Shown in pieces: positions 1-7,756 of a stretch of DNA of 64,000 bases (the stretch's first letter is position 1; the number at the start of each line of letters is the position of its first letter). The notes beneath the pieces are model-generated. The model had not been told where the DNA came from. It made no database searches and worked only from the letters and a program-made list of their open reading frames with translations. Source of the DNA: Salinilacustrithrix flava (GTDB lineage Bacteria > Actinomycetota > Acidimicrobiia > Acidimicrobiales > Salinilacustritrichaceae). A program made the translations under genes and the position numbers. The stretch spans positions 144,501 to 208,500 of the forward strand of contig JAMYFF010000007.1 of NCBI GenBank assembly GCA_024128875.1. The letters are read 5' to 3'.

Positions 1-714
1 CAGCACGCCGAGGATGCGCTCGAGGCCGGCGCCGGTGTCGATGCCGGGGGCGTCGAGGTCGCGCAGGGAGCCGTCGGGCTGGCGGAAGTACTGGGGGAAC
101 ACCAGGTTCCAGAACTCGACGTAGCGCTCCTCGGCCGCCGGGTTCGCCGGGCCGCCGTCGGGGCCCTCGTCGGGGCCGAAGTCCCAGAACAGCTCCGAGG
201 ACGGGCCGCACGGGCCGGTGTCGCCCATCTCCCAGAAGTTGTCCTTGTCGAGGCGCTGGATCCGCTCGCGCGGGAAGCCGACAGAGTCGGCCCAGATGTC
301 CTCGGCCTCGTCGTCGGAGGTGTGGACCGTGATCCACATGCGGTCGCCGTCGAGGCCGAGCACCTCGGTGACGAACTCCCACGCCCACGGGATGGCGTCT
401 TCCTTGAAGTAGTCGCCGAAGCTGAAGTTGCCGAGCATCTCGAAGAAGCTCAGGTGCCGGCGGGAGCGGCCGATGGCGTCGAGGTCGTTGTGCTTGCCCC
501 CGGCGCGGACGCAGCGCTGCACCGAGACGGCCCGGGCCGGGTCGAACGGCGGCGCCTCCTCCCCGAGGAAGTACGGGACGAAGGGCATCATCCCGGAGTT
601 GACGAACATCGGGGCCGACGGGTGGTGCGGGATGAGACCCGCGGAGGGCACCGACGTGTGGCCGCGCTCGACGAAGAACTGTGTCCAGGCGCGGCGGAGT
701 TCGTCTGCTCTCAC
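1..714 (-). CDS. alaS: alanyl-tRNA synthetase, N-terminal part (3' end outside window)
   Basis: Class II synthetase that charges tRNA-Ala in the cytoplasm. Only the first 238 codons lie in the window. The N-terminus reads MRADELRRAWTQFFVERGHT, followed by the family stretches LGNFSFGDYFK, EMGDTGPCGPSSE and, at the window edge, APGIDTGAGLERI, all in the catalytic core. The GTG at 714 is chosen because a TAGGCT hexamer lies 7 nt upstream and there is no Shine-Dalgarno. It follows rarA on the same strand with a 24-nt gap but has its own promoter. The identification is certain; the editing and C-Ala domains cannot be seen. Confidence 0.96.
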   Translation of the reverse strand, partial: MRADELRRAWTQFFVERGHTSVPSAGLIPHHPSAPMFVNSGMMPFVPYFLGEEAPPFDPARAVSVQRCVRAGGKHNDLDAIGRSRRHLSFFEMLGNFSFGDYFKEDAIPWAWEFVTEVLGLDGDRMWITVHTSDDEAEDIWADSVGFPRERIQRLDKDNFWEMGDTGPCGPSSELFWDFGPDEGPDGGPANPAAEERYVEFWNLVFPQYFRQPDGSLRDLDAPGIDTGAGLERILGVL

Positions 715-721
715 CTCGCCG

Positions 722-727
722 AGCCTA
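722..727 (-). promoter_or_regulatory. -10 element for leaderless alaS
   Basis: TAGGCT on the minus strand, 7 nt before the alaS GTG, so the transcript should begin at the start codon. No convincing -35 box is visible. Confidence 0.6.
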
Positions 728-738
728 TCCGTGGAGGG

Positions 739-2073
739 TCAGCCGCCCCGAGGCGTTCGCTCCCGCTGGCGCCGGGCGACCTCGGCCTCGGCCCCGTGCT
801 CGGAGGGTTCGTAGTAGGTCCGGTCGGCCACGCCCGCGGGCCGGTGCTCCTGTTCGACCCATCCCCTCGGGTCGTCGTGGGGGTAGCGGTAGCCCCGGCC
901 GTGACCGATGGCGCCGGCCCCCTGGTAGTGGGCATCGCGGAGGTGGGCCGGCACCTCTCCCGCCGGCTGGTCCCGCACGTCGGACTGCGCCGCCCACCAG
1001 GCCTTGGCGACCCGGTTCGACTTGGGAGCGGACGACAGGTGCACGACCGCCTGCGCGAGGTTGTGCCCGGCCTCGGGGAGCCCCACGAACTCCACGGCGT
1101 GCGCCGCCGCGTTGGCCACCAGCAGGCTCGTCGGGTCGGCCATCCCGATGTCCTCCGAGGCCAGGATCACCAGACGCCTCGCGATGAACCGGGCGTCCTC
1201 GCCGGCCTCGACCATCCGGGCCAGCCAGTACAGCCCGGCGTCGGCGTCGCTGCCCCGGATCGACTTGATGAAGGCCGAGACCACGTCGTAGTGGTCGTCG
1301 ACGCCGTAGCGCAGGGCGTTGGTCCCGAGCGCGGCCTCGGCGTCGGCCAGCGTGACCGTGACCCCGGTCCGGCCAGTCCCGTCGGTCCCCTCGCCGGCCT
1401 CGGTGCGGGCCGTGGCGAGCGCGACGGCGACCTCGAGGGCGGTGAGGGCCTGGCGGCCGTCCCCGTTGGCCCGCTCGGCCAGGTGCTCGATCGCCTCGTC
1501 GGTGGCCGTCGCCCCCTCGGCCCCGAGCCCGTTGCCGAGCAGGGTGCGCACCGCGTCGGTGGTGAGGGGCTCGAGCCGGAACAGGGTGGAGCGGCTGCGG
1601 AGCGGCGCGTTCACCTCGAAGTACGGGTTCTCGGTGGTGGCCCCGATCAGGACGACGAGGCCCTCCTCGACCGCCGGCAGCAGCGCGTCCTGCTGGGCCT
1701 TGTTGAACCGGTGGATCTCGTCGAGGAACAGGATCGTGCCGCGCCCCTGCTCGCCGAGCCGGTGCCGGGCCTGGGCGATCGTCTCCCGCACGTCCTTCAC
1801 CGTGGCCGTCACCGCCGAGAGCTGGACGAACACCTTCTCGGTGTGGGCGGCCACGGCCCGGGCCAGCGTCGTCTTGCCCGTGCCGGGCGGGCCCCAGAGC
1901 AGGGCCGAGGACAGCCGGTCGCGCTCGACGAGCGACCGCAGCGGCTTGCCGGGGCCGAGCAGGTGCTCCTGGCCGACGATGTCGTCGAGGGAGCGGGGGC
2001 GCAGGCGGGCGGCGAGGGGCTGGCGGGACTCGAGGCGCTCCGATGCCGCCGCGGCGAAGAGGTCATCGCTCAC
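739..2073 (-). CDS. rarA: replication-associated recombination protein A (MgsA/RarA AAA+ ATPase)
   Basis: Clamp-loader-like AAA+ ATPase of 444 residues acting at stalled replication forks. It begins VSDDLFAAAASERL, then RPRSLDDIVGQEHLLGPGKP, Walker A GPPGTGKTT, Walker B LFLDEIHRFNK, sensor-1 GATTENPYFEVN, and a C-terminal helical tetramerisation region ending in the family's YPHDDPRGWVEQEHRP motif. The GTG start overlaps the stop codon of the upstream dehydrogenase by four bases (GTGA), which indicates translational coupling. In Mycobacterium tuberculosis rarA likewise lies between aspS and alaS. A longer frame continues upstream but is only a shadow of the dehydrogenase gene. Confidence 0.95.
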   Translation of the reverse strand: MSDDLFAAAASERLESRQPLAARLRPRSLDDIVGQEHLLGPGKPLRSLVERDRLSSALLWGPPGTGKTTLARAVAAHTEKVFVQLSAVTATVKDVRETIAQARHRLGEQGRGTILFLDEIHRFNKAQQDALLPAVEEGLVVLIGATTENPYFEVNAPLRSRSTLFRLEPLTTDAVRTLLGNGLGAEGATATDEAIEHLAERANGDGRQALTALEVAVALATARTEAGEGTDGTGRTGVTVTLADAEAALGTNALRYGVDDHYDVVSAFIKSIRGSDADAGLYWLARMVEAGEDARFIARRLVILASEDIGMADPTSLLVANAAAHAVEFVGLPEAGHNLAQAVVHLSSAPKSNRVAKAWWAAQSDVRDQPAGEVPAHLRDAHYQGAGAIGHGRGYRYPHDDPRGWVEQEHRPAGVADRTYYEPSEHGAEAEVARRQRERTPRGG

Positions 2074-3119
2074 GGGGCCACCGCCGGGCCGTCGGGGCGC
2101 TGGTCGGCCGGCACCCACGTGGTCAGGAAGGTCTCGGCCAGCAGGGCGGCGTGACGGATCGGATCCATCTTGGCCAGGCGGGCGGCCTCGATGCGGTCGC
2201 CGATCTCCCGGTCGACCCGGGCGAGCACCTCGGTGGCCGTGAGCGCCGCCGAGGAGCGGTAGGCCAGCACCGCACCCCCGTTGCACACGAAGTCGGGCAG
2301 CGCGGCGATCCGCCTCGCCCGCAGCTCGGCCAGCCCGGCCACGGTGTAGGGCACGTTCGCGGCGGGCGCGATCACCTCGGCCTGGACCCGCGCCGCAAGC
2401 GCCGCGTCGTACACGCCCACCCGGGCACCGGGGACGAGCACGTCGACCCGCAGCTCGTGGAGCTCGCGGGGCAGGTGGACGTCGAGTCCGAGGTGGTGGA
2501 CGAAGGACTCGCCGTGCTCGGCGCGGGCCGCCACCAGCTCGTCGACGTCGAACCCGCCCGCCTTGGCGACCGCGCCCCGCAGGGTCGACACCGCCACCAC
2601 CCGGCCGCCCCGGCGGACGACCTCCCGGGCCACGCCGTGGCCGACCTTGCCGAAGCCCTCGACCGCGACCGTGCGGCCTTCGAGCGTGCCGAGCCACGCC
2701 GCCGCCGCGGCGACCACGCCCCGCCCGGTGACCAGCTCCTCGAAGCCGACGCCGTCGATGACCTCCCGGAGCACCGCGGGCGTGTCGTCCCCGAACCCGG
2801 CGAAGTCGGCCGTGGTGGTGCCGAGGTCGGCGCCGGTGAAGAACCGACCCTCGTCCACCATCGGCTGGATCTCCTCGCAGTACCGGGCGAGCGTCTCGGC
2901 CCGGCTGTCGAGGAGGCGAGGCCGGATGCCGGCTTTGGCGCCGCCCATGCGGGCCTCGAACACGGCGAGCTTGTAGGTCATGGCCCGGGCCAGCAGCGCC
3001 AGCTCGTCCACGGTGACGTCCTCGGCCATGCGGGTGCCGCCCGCCGCGGGCGTCACGACCTCGGGATCCATGTCGAACACGATCTCGCCGTCGACCGAGC
3101 GGAGGTGGTGGACCTGCAC
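2070..3119 (-). CDS. Glu/Leu/Phe/Val dehydrogenase family protein
   Basis: NAD(P)-dependent amino-acid dehydrogenase, 349 residues, catalysing reversible oxidative deamination of an amino acid to a 2-oxo acid. The catalytic lysine segment MGGAKAGIRPRL is near residue 60, DLGTTTADFAGFGDDTP follows, and the Rossmann segment VEGFGKVGHGVAREVVRRGG is near residues 150-170. APAANVPYTV and CNGGAVLAY complete the family pattern. The length is close to leucine dehydrogenase and shorter than typical glutamate dehydrogenase, but substrate specificity cannot be read from the sequence. The GTG start lies 7 nt after a TAGCCT -10 box. It forms an operon with rarA through a four-base overlap. Confidence 0.85.
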   Translation of the reverse strand: MQVHHLRSVDGEIVFDMDPEVVTPAAGGTRMAEDVTVDELALLARAMTYKLAVFEARMGGAKAGIRPRLLDSRAETLARYCEEIQPMVDEGRFFTGADLGTTTADFAGFGDDTPAVLREVIDGVGFEELVTGRGVVAAAAAWLGTLEGRTVAVEGFGKVGHGVAREVVRRGGRVVAVSTLRGAVAKAGGFDVDELVAARAEHGESFVHHLGLDVHLPRELHELRVDVLVPGARVGVYDAALAARVQAEVIAPAANVPYTVAGLAELRARRIAALPDFVCNGGAVLAYRSSAALTATEVLARVDREIGDRIEAARLAKMDPIRHAALLAETFLTTWVPADQRPDGPAVAP

Positions 3120-3126
3120 GGCGCCG

Positions 3127-3132
3127 AGGCTA
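3127..3132 (-). promoter_or_regulatory. -10 element for leaderless dehydrogenase-rarA operon
   Basis: TAGCCT on the minus strand, 7 nt before the GTG at 3119. No Shine-Dalgarno precedes the start. Confidence 0.6.
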
Positions 3133-3148
3133 CGGGCAGGATGGTGCG

Positions 3149-3169
3149 GTGACCGAGGGCGCCCGATGA
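3149..3169 (+). other. possible 6-codon leaderless upstream ORF
   Basis: GTG ACC GAG GGC GCC CGA TGA encodes a hexapeptide whose stop overlaps the next gene's ATG as ATGA. A -10-like CAGGAT at 3137-3142 lies 6 nt before the GTG. The layout suggests a leaderless mini-ORF feeding ribosomes to the downstream gene by termination-reinitiation. This rests on spacing alone. Confidence 0.3.
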
Positions 3170-3906
3170 CCGAGCCGCTGGACCCGCTCGCGGCCGACGA
3201 GGTCCTCCGCCGGGCCGCCGAGATCAGCGCGCAGGACCGCCCGGTCCCCGCCCACGGCGGCTACGACCGCCGCGCCCTGACCGAGGCGGCGTCGGAGGTC
3301 GGCATCGCGCGCGGCGCCGTGGAGCTGGCGCTGGCCGAGCACGACGCCGGCATCCTGGTCCACAGCGATGCCCGGGGTGGACTGCTCGGCCCCTCCCGGG
3401 TGCTGGAGACCCGGGTCGTCCCGCGGACCGTGCCCGAGTCCCGCGGGCACGTCATCCACTGGCTGCGCAGCCAGCTCCTCCACCGCGACGAGCGCCAGGG
3501 CACCGCCGAGGTGTGGCGACCCCGGGACGACCTCGGCGCCAAGCTCCGGCGCAAGGTGGATGCCCGCACCGCCCGTCGGGTCCGCCTCGGCGACGTCGAC
3601 GCGGTCGAGGTCTCCGTCGTCGACTGCGGCGAGGGCCGGAGCCTGGTCCGCCTCGAGGTGGTCTTCGACGACATGCGACGCGGGCTGCGCACCGGGGTCG
3701 TGGTCGTCCCCGCCGCGGTCACTCCGGTGCTGGGCGTGGCGGCAGCCGTGCTCACGCAGCAGCCCGAGCTGGTTTTCATCTCGTTGCCTGTGGCCGGGGC
3801 GCTCGGCGCCGTCGGCACCGTGGCCGGCCGCAAGACCCTGGCCGACCAGCGCGAGCGCGCCCGCCGCGCCCTGTGCTCGTTCCTCGACGGCCTCGAAGAA
3901 GCCTGA
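3166..3906 (+). CDS. conserved hypothetical protein with two membrane segments
   Basis: 246 residues, family not recognised. The N-terminal ~60 residues look helical (LAADEVLRRAAEISAQDR, YDRRALTEAASEVGIARGAVE) and resemble a helix-turn-helix-like bundle. A mixed middle region (residues ~80-175) contains WRPRDDLGAKLRRKVDART. Two hydrophobic segments then occur near residues 175-215 (TGVVVVPAAVTPVLGVAAAV and VFISLPVAGALGAVGTVAG), ending in a basic amphipathic helix. ATG at 3166 is preferred because it is coupled to a possible mini-ORF. It is convergent with aspS, with two hairpins between. No function is proposed. Confidence 0.75.
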   Translation: MTEPLDPLAADEVLRRAAEISAQDRPVPAHGGYDRRALTEAASEVGIARGAVELALAEHDAGILVHSDARGGLLGPSRVLETRVVPRTVPESRGHVIHWLRSQLLHRDERQGTAEVWRPRDDLGAKLRRKVDARTARRVRLGDVDAVEVSVVDCGEGRSLVRLEVVFDDMRRGLRTGVVVVPAAVTPVLGVAAAVLTQQPELVFISLPVAGALGAVGTVAGRKTLADQRERARRALCSFLDGLEEA

Positions 3907-3923
3907 CCCGTGCTGTCGGCGAT

Positions 3924-3946
3924 GTTGCGAGCCCCTGGCGAGCAAC
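3924..3946. terminator. hairpin between convergent genes
   Basis: GTTGC and GCAAC arms enclose a symmetrical GA/GA internal loop and an inner GCC-CCT-GGC stem. It lies between the convergent hypothetical gene and aspS. There is no U-tract, which is common for actinobacterial terminators. Confidence 0.45.
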
Positions 3947-3951
3947 TCGAG

Positions 3952-3966
3952 GTCGCCGGAGGCGAC
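3952..3966. terminator. short hairpin next to the aspS stop
   Basis: GTCGCC-GGA-GGCGAC, perfect 6-bp arms with a 3-nt loop, ending 2 nt from the aspS stop codon. Together with the hairpin at 3924 it probably forms a bidirectional terminator. Confidence 0.45.
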
Positions 3967-3968
3967 AC

Positions 3969-5744
3969 TCAGTCCAGGCGGGGCAGGACCCGCAGGCCGA
4001 GCTCCTCGAGCACCCGGGGCTCGAGCTCGCTCGGTGCGTCGGTGAGGGGGTCGGCCCCCTTCTGGGTCTTGGGGAACGCGATGACCTCGCGGATGTTGGT
4101 CTCCCCGGCGAGGAGCGCCACGAGCCGGTCGATGCCGTAGGCGAATCCGGCGTGCGGCGGCGGGCCGAAGCGGAAGGCGTCGAGGAGGAAGCCGAACTTC
4201 TCCTGGGCCTCCTCCTGCGCGATGCCGAGCGCGTCGAACACCCGCTGCTGGACGTCGCTGCGGTGGATACGGACGCTGCCGGAGCCGAGCTCCCAGCCGT
4301 TGCACACCAGGTCGTAGGCGACCGAGCGGACCTTCGTGGGGTCGGACTCGATGAGGCCGGCCTCGAGGTCCTCGGCGTTGGGCATCGTGAACGGGTGGTG
4401 CATGGCCTGGGGACGGCCGTCGGGCCCGAGCTCGTCGTCGAACATCGGGAAGTCGGTGACCCACAGGAACTCGAGGCTCCCCTCGTCCATCGGCGGCTTG
4501 CCGAGGTCGACCCGCAGCAGGCCGAGGACGTGGCGGGCGACCGGACGCTCGTCGGCGACCAGGAACACCATGTCGCCCGGCGCGGCGTCGAGGGCGGTGA
4601 TCGTGGCCGCCGACTCGGTCTCGGACAGGAACTTGGCCACCCCGCCCTCGAGGGCGGGCGCCTGGCGCTCGCCGGCGACGACGCGCATCCACGCCAGGCC
4701 CTTGGCGCCCCACAGCTTGGCCCGGTCCACGAGGCCGTCGATCTGCTTGCGGGTGAGCTCGGCGCCGCCCTCGAGGCGGATGCCCTTGACGCACGGGGCC
4801 TTGAAGACGTTGGCCTCGGTGTCGGCGAACACCTCGGTCAGCTCGACCAGCTCCATGCCGAAGCGGGTGTCGGGCTTGTCCGAGCCGTAGCGCTCCATGG
4901 CCTCCTCCCACGTCATCCGCGGGACGTCGCCGATGTCCTCTCCCGTGATGTCGCTGACCGCGGCGCGCACCGACTGGGTGACGAAGTCGAGCACCTCCTC
5001 CTGGCCGACGAAGGAGCACTCCATGTCGAGCTGGGTGAACTCGAACTGGCGGTCGGCGCGCAGGTCCTCGTCGCGGAGGCAGCGGGCGATCTGGAAGTAC
5101 CGGTCGACGCCGCCCACCATGCAGAGCTGCTTGTACAGCTGGGGTGACTGGGGCAGGGCGTAGAAGCTGCCCGGGTGGAGGCGGGACGGCACGACGAAGT
5201 CGCGGGCGCCTTCGGGCGTGGACGCGATGAGCATCGGCGTCTCGACCTCGACGAAGCCGTTGTCGATGAACGTGCGTCGGATGGCGGCGTTGACGATGGT
5301 GCGCACCTGGAGGTTCTTCTGCAGGCGGGCCCGGCGCAGGTCGAGGTAGCGGTGGCGCAGGCGGATGGTCTCGTCCACCTCGGTGCGCTCGTGGATCGGG
5401 AAGGGCGCCGGCTCGGAGGTGGACAGCACCTCGACGGTGCAGTCCTGCAGCTCGATCTCGCCGGTGTCGAGCTTGTCGTTGGTGGCGCCCTCGAACCGGG
5501 CCTGCACGGTGCCGGTGATGCGCAGCACGTACTCGCTGCGCAGGTCGTGGGCCTTGGCCACGACGCACTGGGTGATGCCGGTGCGGTCGCGCAGGTCGAT
5601 GAAGGCGAGCTGCTCGCCGTGCTCGCGCCGGTTCTCCACCCACCCGCAGAGCGAGACGGTGGCGCCGATGTCGCTGGCGCGCAGCTCACCGCACCAGTGG
5701 GTGCGCAGGCCGACGGCTGGGCCGGTCGAGAGGATCTCGGTCAC
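3969..5744 (-). CDS. aspS: aspartyl-tRNA synthetase
   Basis: Class IIb synthetase, 591 residues, full bacterial length. An N-terminal OB anticodon-binding domain (VSLCGWVENRREHGEQLAF) is followed by motif 1 in the FVEVETPML region, motif 2 (FQIARCLRDEDLRADRQFEF), the bacterial GAD insertion in the middle third, and motif 3 with GFAYGIDRLVALLAGE. The start is ATG at 5744, overlapping the hisS stop as ATGA, so hisS-aspS is a coupled operon as in many bacteria. Whether the enzyme also charges tRNA-Asn was not determined; no gatCAB genes lie in the window. Confidence 0.97.
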   Translation of the reverse strand: MTEILSTGPAVGLRTHWCGELRASDIGATVSLCGWVENRREHGEQLAFIDLRDRTGITQCVVAKAHDLRSEYVLRITGTVQARFEGATNDKLDTGEIELQDCTVEVLSTSEPAPFPIHERTEVDETIRLRHRYLDLRRARLQKNLQVRTIVNAAIRRTFIDNGFVEVETPMLIASTPEGARDFVVPSRLHPGSFYALPQSPQLYKQLCMVGGVDRYFQIARCLRDEDLRADRQFEFTQLDMECSFVGQEEVLDFVTQSVRAAVSDITGEDIGDVPRMTWEEAMERYGSDKPDTRFGMELVELTEVFADTEANVFKAPCVKGIRLEGGAELTRKQIDGLVDRAKLWGAKGLAWMRVVAGERQAPALEGGVAKFLSETESAATITALDAAPGDMVFLVADERPVARHVLGLLRVDLGKPPMDEGSLEFLWVTDFPMFDDELGPDGRPQAMHHPFTMPNAEDLEAGLIESDPTKVRSVAYDLVCNGWELGSGSVRIHRSDVQQRVFDALGIAQEEAQEKFGFLLDAFRFGPPPHAGFAYGIDRLVALLAGETNIREVIAFPKTQKGADPLTDAPSELEPRVLEELGLRVLPRLD

Positions 5745-7024
5745 GGGGTCTCCACTTGTGGATCGGGGGCGAGGAGGGCGACGACCTCGTCGACGAGGTC
5801 GGGGCGGGCGACGGAGCGCTGGCCCCGATCGCCGCGCAGGTCGCGCACGATGGCGTGGCCGGCCTTGGCTTCGTCGGCGCCGACGATGACAGCGAGCTCG
5901 GCACCGGAGCGGTCGGCGGCCTTCATCTGGGCCCGCATGGACCGGCCGTCCCAGGCCCGGTCGGCAGAGAGGCCGCGATCGCGCAGGGCTTCGGCGATGT
6001 CGCGCGCGTGGTGGCCGCCGGTGGTGTCGATCACGAAGACGTCGACGCCGGTGTCCGGGGTGGGGAACGCCTCCTCGGCGTCGAGGTGCAGCAGGACGCG
6101 CTCGATCCCCGACCCGAAGCCGATGCCGGGGGTCTCGGGCCCGCCGAGCGCCTCGACGAGGCCGTTGTAGCGGCCGCCCCCGATGATGGTGGACTGGGCC
6201 GCGTCGAGCGCCGTGCTCTGGAACTCGAACAGGGTGTGGGTGTAGTAGTCGAGCCCACGCACGAGGCGCTGGTCGATGGCGAACTCGATGTCGAGCGCTC
6301 GGAGCCCGGCTTGGACCCGTTCGAATCGGTCGACGCTCTCGGCTGACAGCACGTCGGAGATGCGAGGGGCGTCGGCCGTGGCCTGCATCGTCTCGCGGCG
6401 CTTGGAGTCCAGCACGCGCATCGGGTTGCGCTCGACCTTCTCGCGATCCTCCTCGGCGAGCTGGTCGCGCACGTCGGCGAGGTAGGCGCGCAGGATCTCC
6501 ATGTAGTTCGCCCGGTCCTCGGCGTCGCCCATGGAGTTGATGATCAGCAGGTAGCGAGACGCGCCGAGCGTGCGCAAGTAGCGTTCGGCCAGCGCGATGA
6601 CCTCGACGTCCACGTCCGGGTCATCGACGCCGAGCACCTCGACGCCGACCTGGTGGTGCTGGCGGTAGCGGCCCTTCTGGGGCTTCTCGTACCGGAACGC
6701 GGGCGTGACGTACCAGGCCTTCCAGGGCACCAGGGGACGGTGCTCGACGAACGCGCGCACGACGCTGGCCGTGCCCTCGGGCCGCAGCGCGATGCGCCGG
6801 CCGCCCTTGTCCTCGAAGTCGTACATCTCCTTGGTGACGACGTCGGTGGCGGCGCCCATGCGCTGGAACACGCCGAGGTCCTCGAACATCGGCGTGTGGA
6901 TCATCCCGTAGCCGTAGCGCTGGGCGATCTCGCCGAAGGTGGCGAGGAGCGCGATCCACCGAGCCGACTCCGGCGCGAGCACGTCGCGCGTGCCGATCGG
7001 AGCGGAGAAGGCGGGCGTGGACAC
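5741..7024 (-). CDS. hisS: histidyl-tRNA synthetase
   Basis: Class II synthetase, 427 residues. Starts MSTPAFSAPIGTRDVLAPES, with motif 2 RPEGTASVVRAFVEH and TPAFRYEKPQKGRYRQHHQ, the histidine-A motifs LVRGLDYYTHTLFEF and GGGRYNGLVEALGG, and motif 3 GIGFGSGIERVLL. A C-terminal anticodon domain follows (VFVIDTTGGHHARDIAEALR). GTG at 7024 was chosen over upstream in-frame starts because TACCCT lies 8 nt before it and the family N-terminus fits. Its last four bases overlap aspS. Confidence 0.97.
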   Translation of the reverse strand: MSTPAFSAPIGTRDVLAPESARWIALLATFGEIAQRYGYGMIHTPMFEDLGVFQRMGAATDVVTKEMYDFEDKGGRRIALRPEGTASVVRAFVEHRPLVPWKAWYVTPAFRYEKPQKGRYRQHHQVGVEVLGVDDPDVDVEVIALAERYLRTLGASRYLLIINSMGDAEDRANYMEILRAYLADVRDQLAEEDREKVERNPMRVLDSKRRETMQATADAPRISDVLSAESVDRFERVQAGLRALDIEFAIDQRLVRGLDYYTHTLFEFQSTALDAAQSTIIGGGRYNGLVEALGGPETPGIGFGSGIERVLLHLDAEEAFPTPDTGVDVFVIDTTGGHHARDIAEALRDRGLSADRAWDGRSMRAQMKAADRSGAELAVIVGADEAKAGHAIVRDLRGDRGQRSVARPDLVDEVVALLAPDPQVETP

Positions 7025-7032
7025 GGCGGCTG

Positions 7033-7038
7033 AGGGTA
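7033..7038 (-). promoter_or_regulatory. -10 element for leaderless hisS-aspS
   Basis: TACCCT on the minus strand, 8 nt before the hisS GTG. No Shine-Dalgarno precedes the start. Confidence 0.6.
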
Positions 7039-7121
7039 GTGGCTGCCCCCCGGACCACCGAGTTGGCTTCCGGCCACCAGGACTGGAGCACGACGTTCGC
7101 GGTGATGCTCCCACGCTGGGC

Positions 7122-7152
7122 GGTTCCCCGGCGCGGAATCCGTGGTTCCCCG
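7122..7152. repeat. direct repeat GGTTCCCCG x2, 22-bp period
   Basis: GGTTCCCCG occurs at 7122-7130 and 7144-7152, exactly 22 bp apart (about two helical turns), in the 188-bp divergent gap between hisS and the J-domain gene. The spacing suggests same-face binding by a dimeric regulator. The reverse complement, GGGAACC, also resembles an ECF-type -35. Confidence 0.4.
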
Positions 7153-7183
7153 CATGAAGACCGATCTCCCGGGTACCGAGCAG

Positions 7184-7198
7184 ACGTGGGATCCACGT
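7184..7198. promoter_or_regulatory. inverted repeat upstream of the J-domain gene
   Basis: ACGTGG-GAT-CCACGT, perfect 6-bp arms, 15 nt before the J-domain start. A GGGTAC hexamer at 7171-7176 resembles the -10 of SigB/SigF-type stress sigma factors, but no matching -35 lies at the usual distance. Confidence 0.35.
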
Positions 7199-7212
7199 AC
7201 CAGGCCGCGGCG

Positions 7213-7503
7213 ATGACACCGCATCGAGCGAGAGCGATCCTGGCCGTGACGCCCGAGGCATCCCCGCAGGAGATCGAGCGAGCCTTCCGGCTCGCCATGC
7301 GCGCCTCCCACCCGGATCGGGGTGGCGATGCCGGTCGGGCCCAGCTGCTCCTGGACGCCCGCCGCTGCCTCCGAGCCGACCGGTCCCGCGGGATGGACGC
7401 CGAGCGCCGCGTCGTGGTCGTCCCCGCAGCCACCCGCCGAGACCGCGTCACCGCCCTCCTCACCCGACTCCGACTCCTCCGCCGTCCCACCCGCGTCCGT
7501 TGA
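7213..7503 (+). CDS. small stand-alone J-domain protein
   Basis: 96 residues. The N-terminal ~50 residues form a J-domain with the diagnostic HPD at 33-35 (RASHPDRGGDAG), which in DnaJ proteins stimulates an Hsp70 ATPase. The rest is Arg-rich (RRDRVTALLTRLRLLRRPTR) with no zinc or substrate-binding domain, so it is not a full DnaJ. ATG 7213 starts just ahead of helix II; an upstream in-frame ATG at 7039 would add sequence of low complexity with no J-domain similarity. Its stop overlaps by a few bases the frame of the next gene, which opens the Asp23/AmaP cluster. Confidence 0.75.
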   Translation: MTPHRARAILAVTPEASPQEIERAFRLAMRASHPDRGGDAGRAQLLLDARRCLRADRSRGMDAERRVVVVPAATRRDRVTALLTRLRLLRRPTRVR

Positions 7504-7520
7504 GCCCGAAAGGTTCCCTC

Positions 7521-7703
7521 ATGCAAAGCAACCTCCGCTTCTGGATCATCGTCGGCCTCGCCGTCGGCGGCGTCTGGGCCTTCACCGGCCTCGACGGCGC
7601 CCTGCTCACGCTCGGCCTCGGCGCTGTGGGGCTGCTCCTCGGCATCGTGATCGAACAAGGCATCAACGTCCGAGACGTGCTGCGCCAGGACCGCGACGCC
7701 TGA
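7521..7703 (+). CDS. DUF2273-like small membrane protein
   Basis: 60 residues with two hydrophobic stretches (FWIIVGLAVGGVWAFTG and TLGLGAVGLLLGIVIEQGI) separated by a short turn. Small two-pass proteins of this type (DUF2273) accompany Asp23 genes in Firmicutes and Actinobacteria and are thought to sit in the membrane near AmaP. ATG 7521 was chosen because an AAAGG Shine-Dalgarno lies about 8 nt upstream. It lies between the J-domain gene and asp23. Confidence 0.7.
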   Translation: MQSNLRFWIIVGLAVGGVWAFTGLDGALLTLGLGAVGLLLGIVIEQGINVRDVLRQDRDA

Positions 7704-7756
7704 TCCCTCCCACGAGATCCAAGCCACTTCCCAGCCCACCACACAAGGAGCGTCCA

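Noticed and set aside
322..2154. A 610-codon open frame on the plus strand across alaS and rarA
   Set aside because: It is the antisense shadow of rarA and alaS; the minus-strand proteins carry full family motifs, while this frame is low-complexity Arg/Gly/Val without any domain.
3130..5643. An 837-codon minus-strand frame spanning the hypothetical gene and aspS
   Set aside because: Out of frame with aspS and antisense to the 3166 gene; Arg/Pro/His-rich composition is typical of a GC-rich shadow frame.
7033..7212. T-box leader for hisS
   Set aside because: The -10 box lies 8 nt from the hisS start, so there is no room for a leader RNA.
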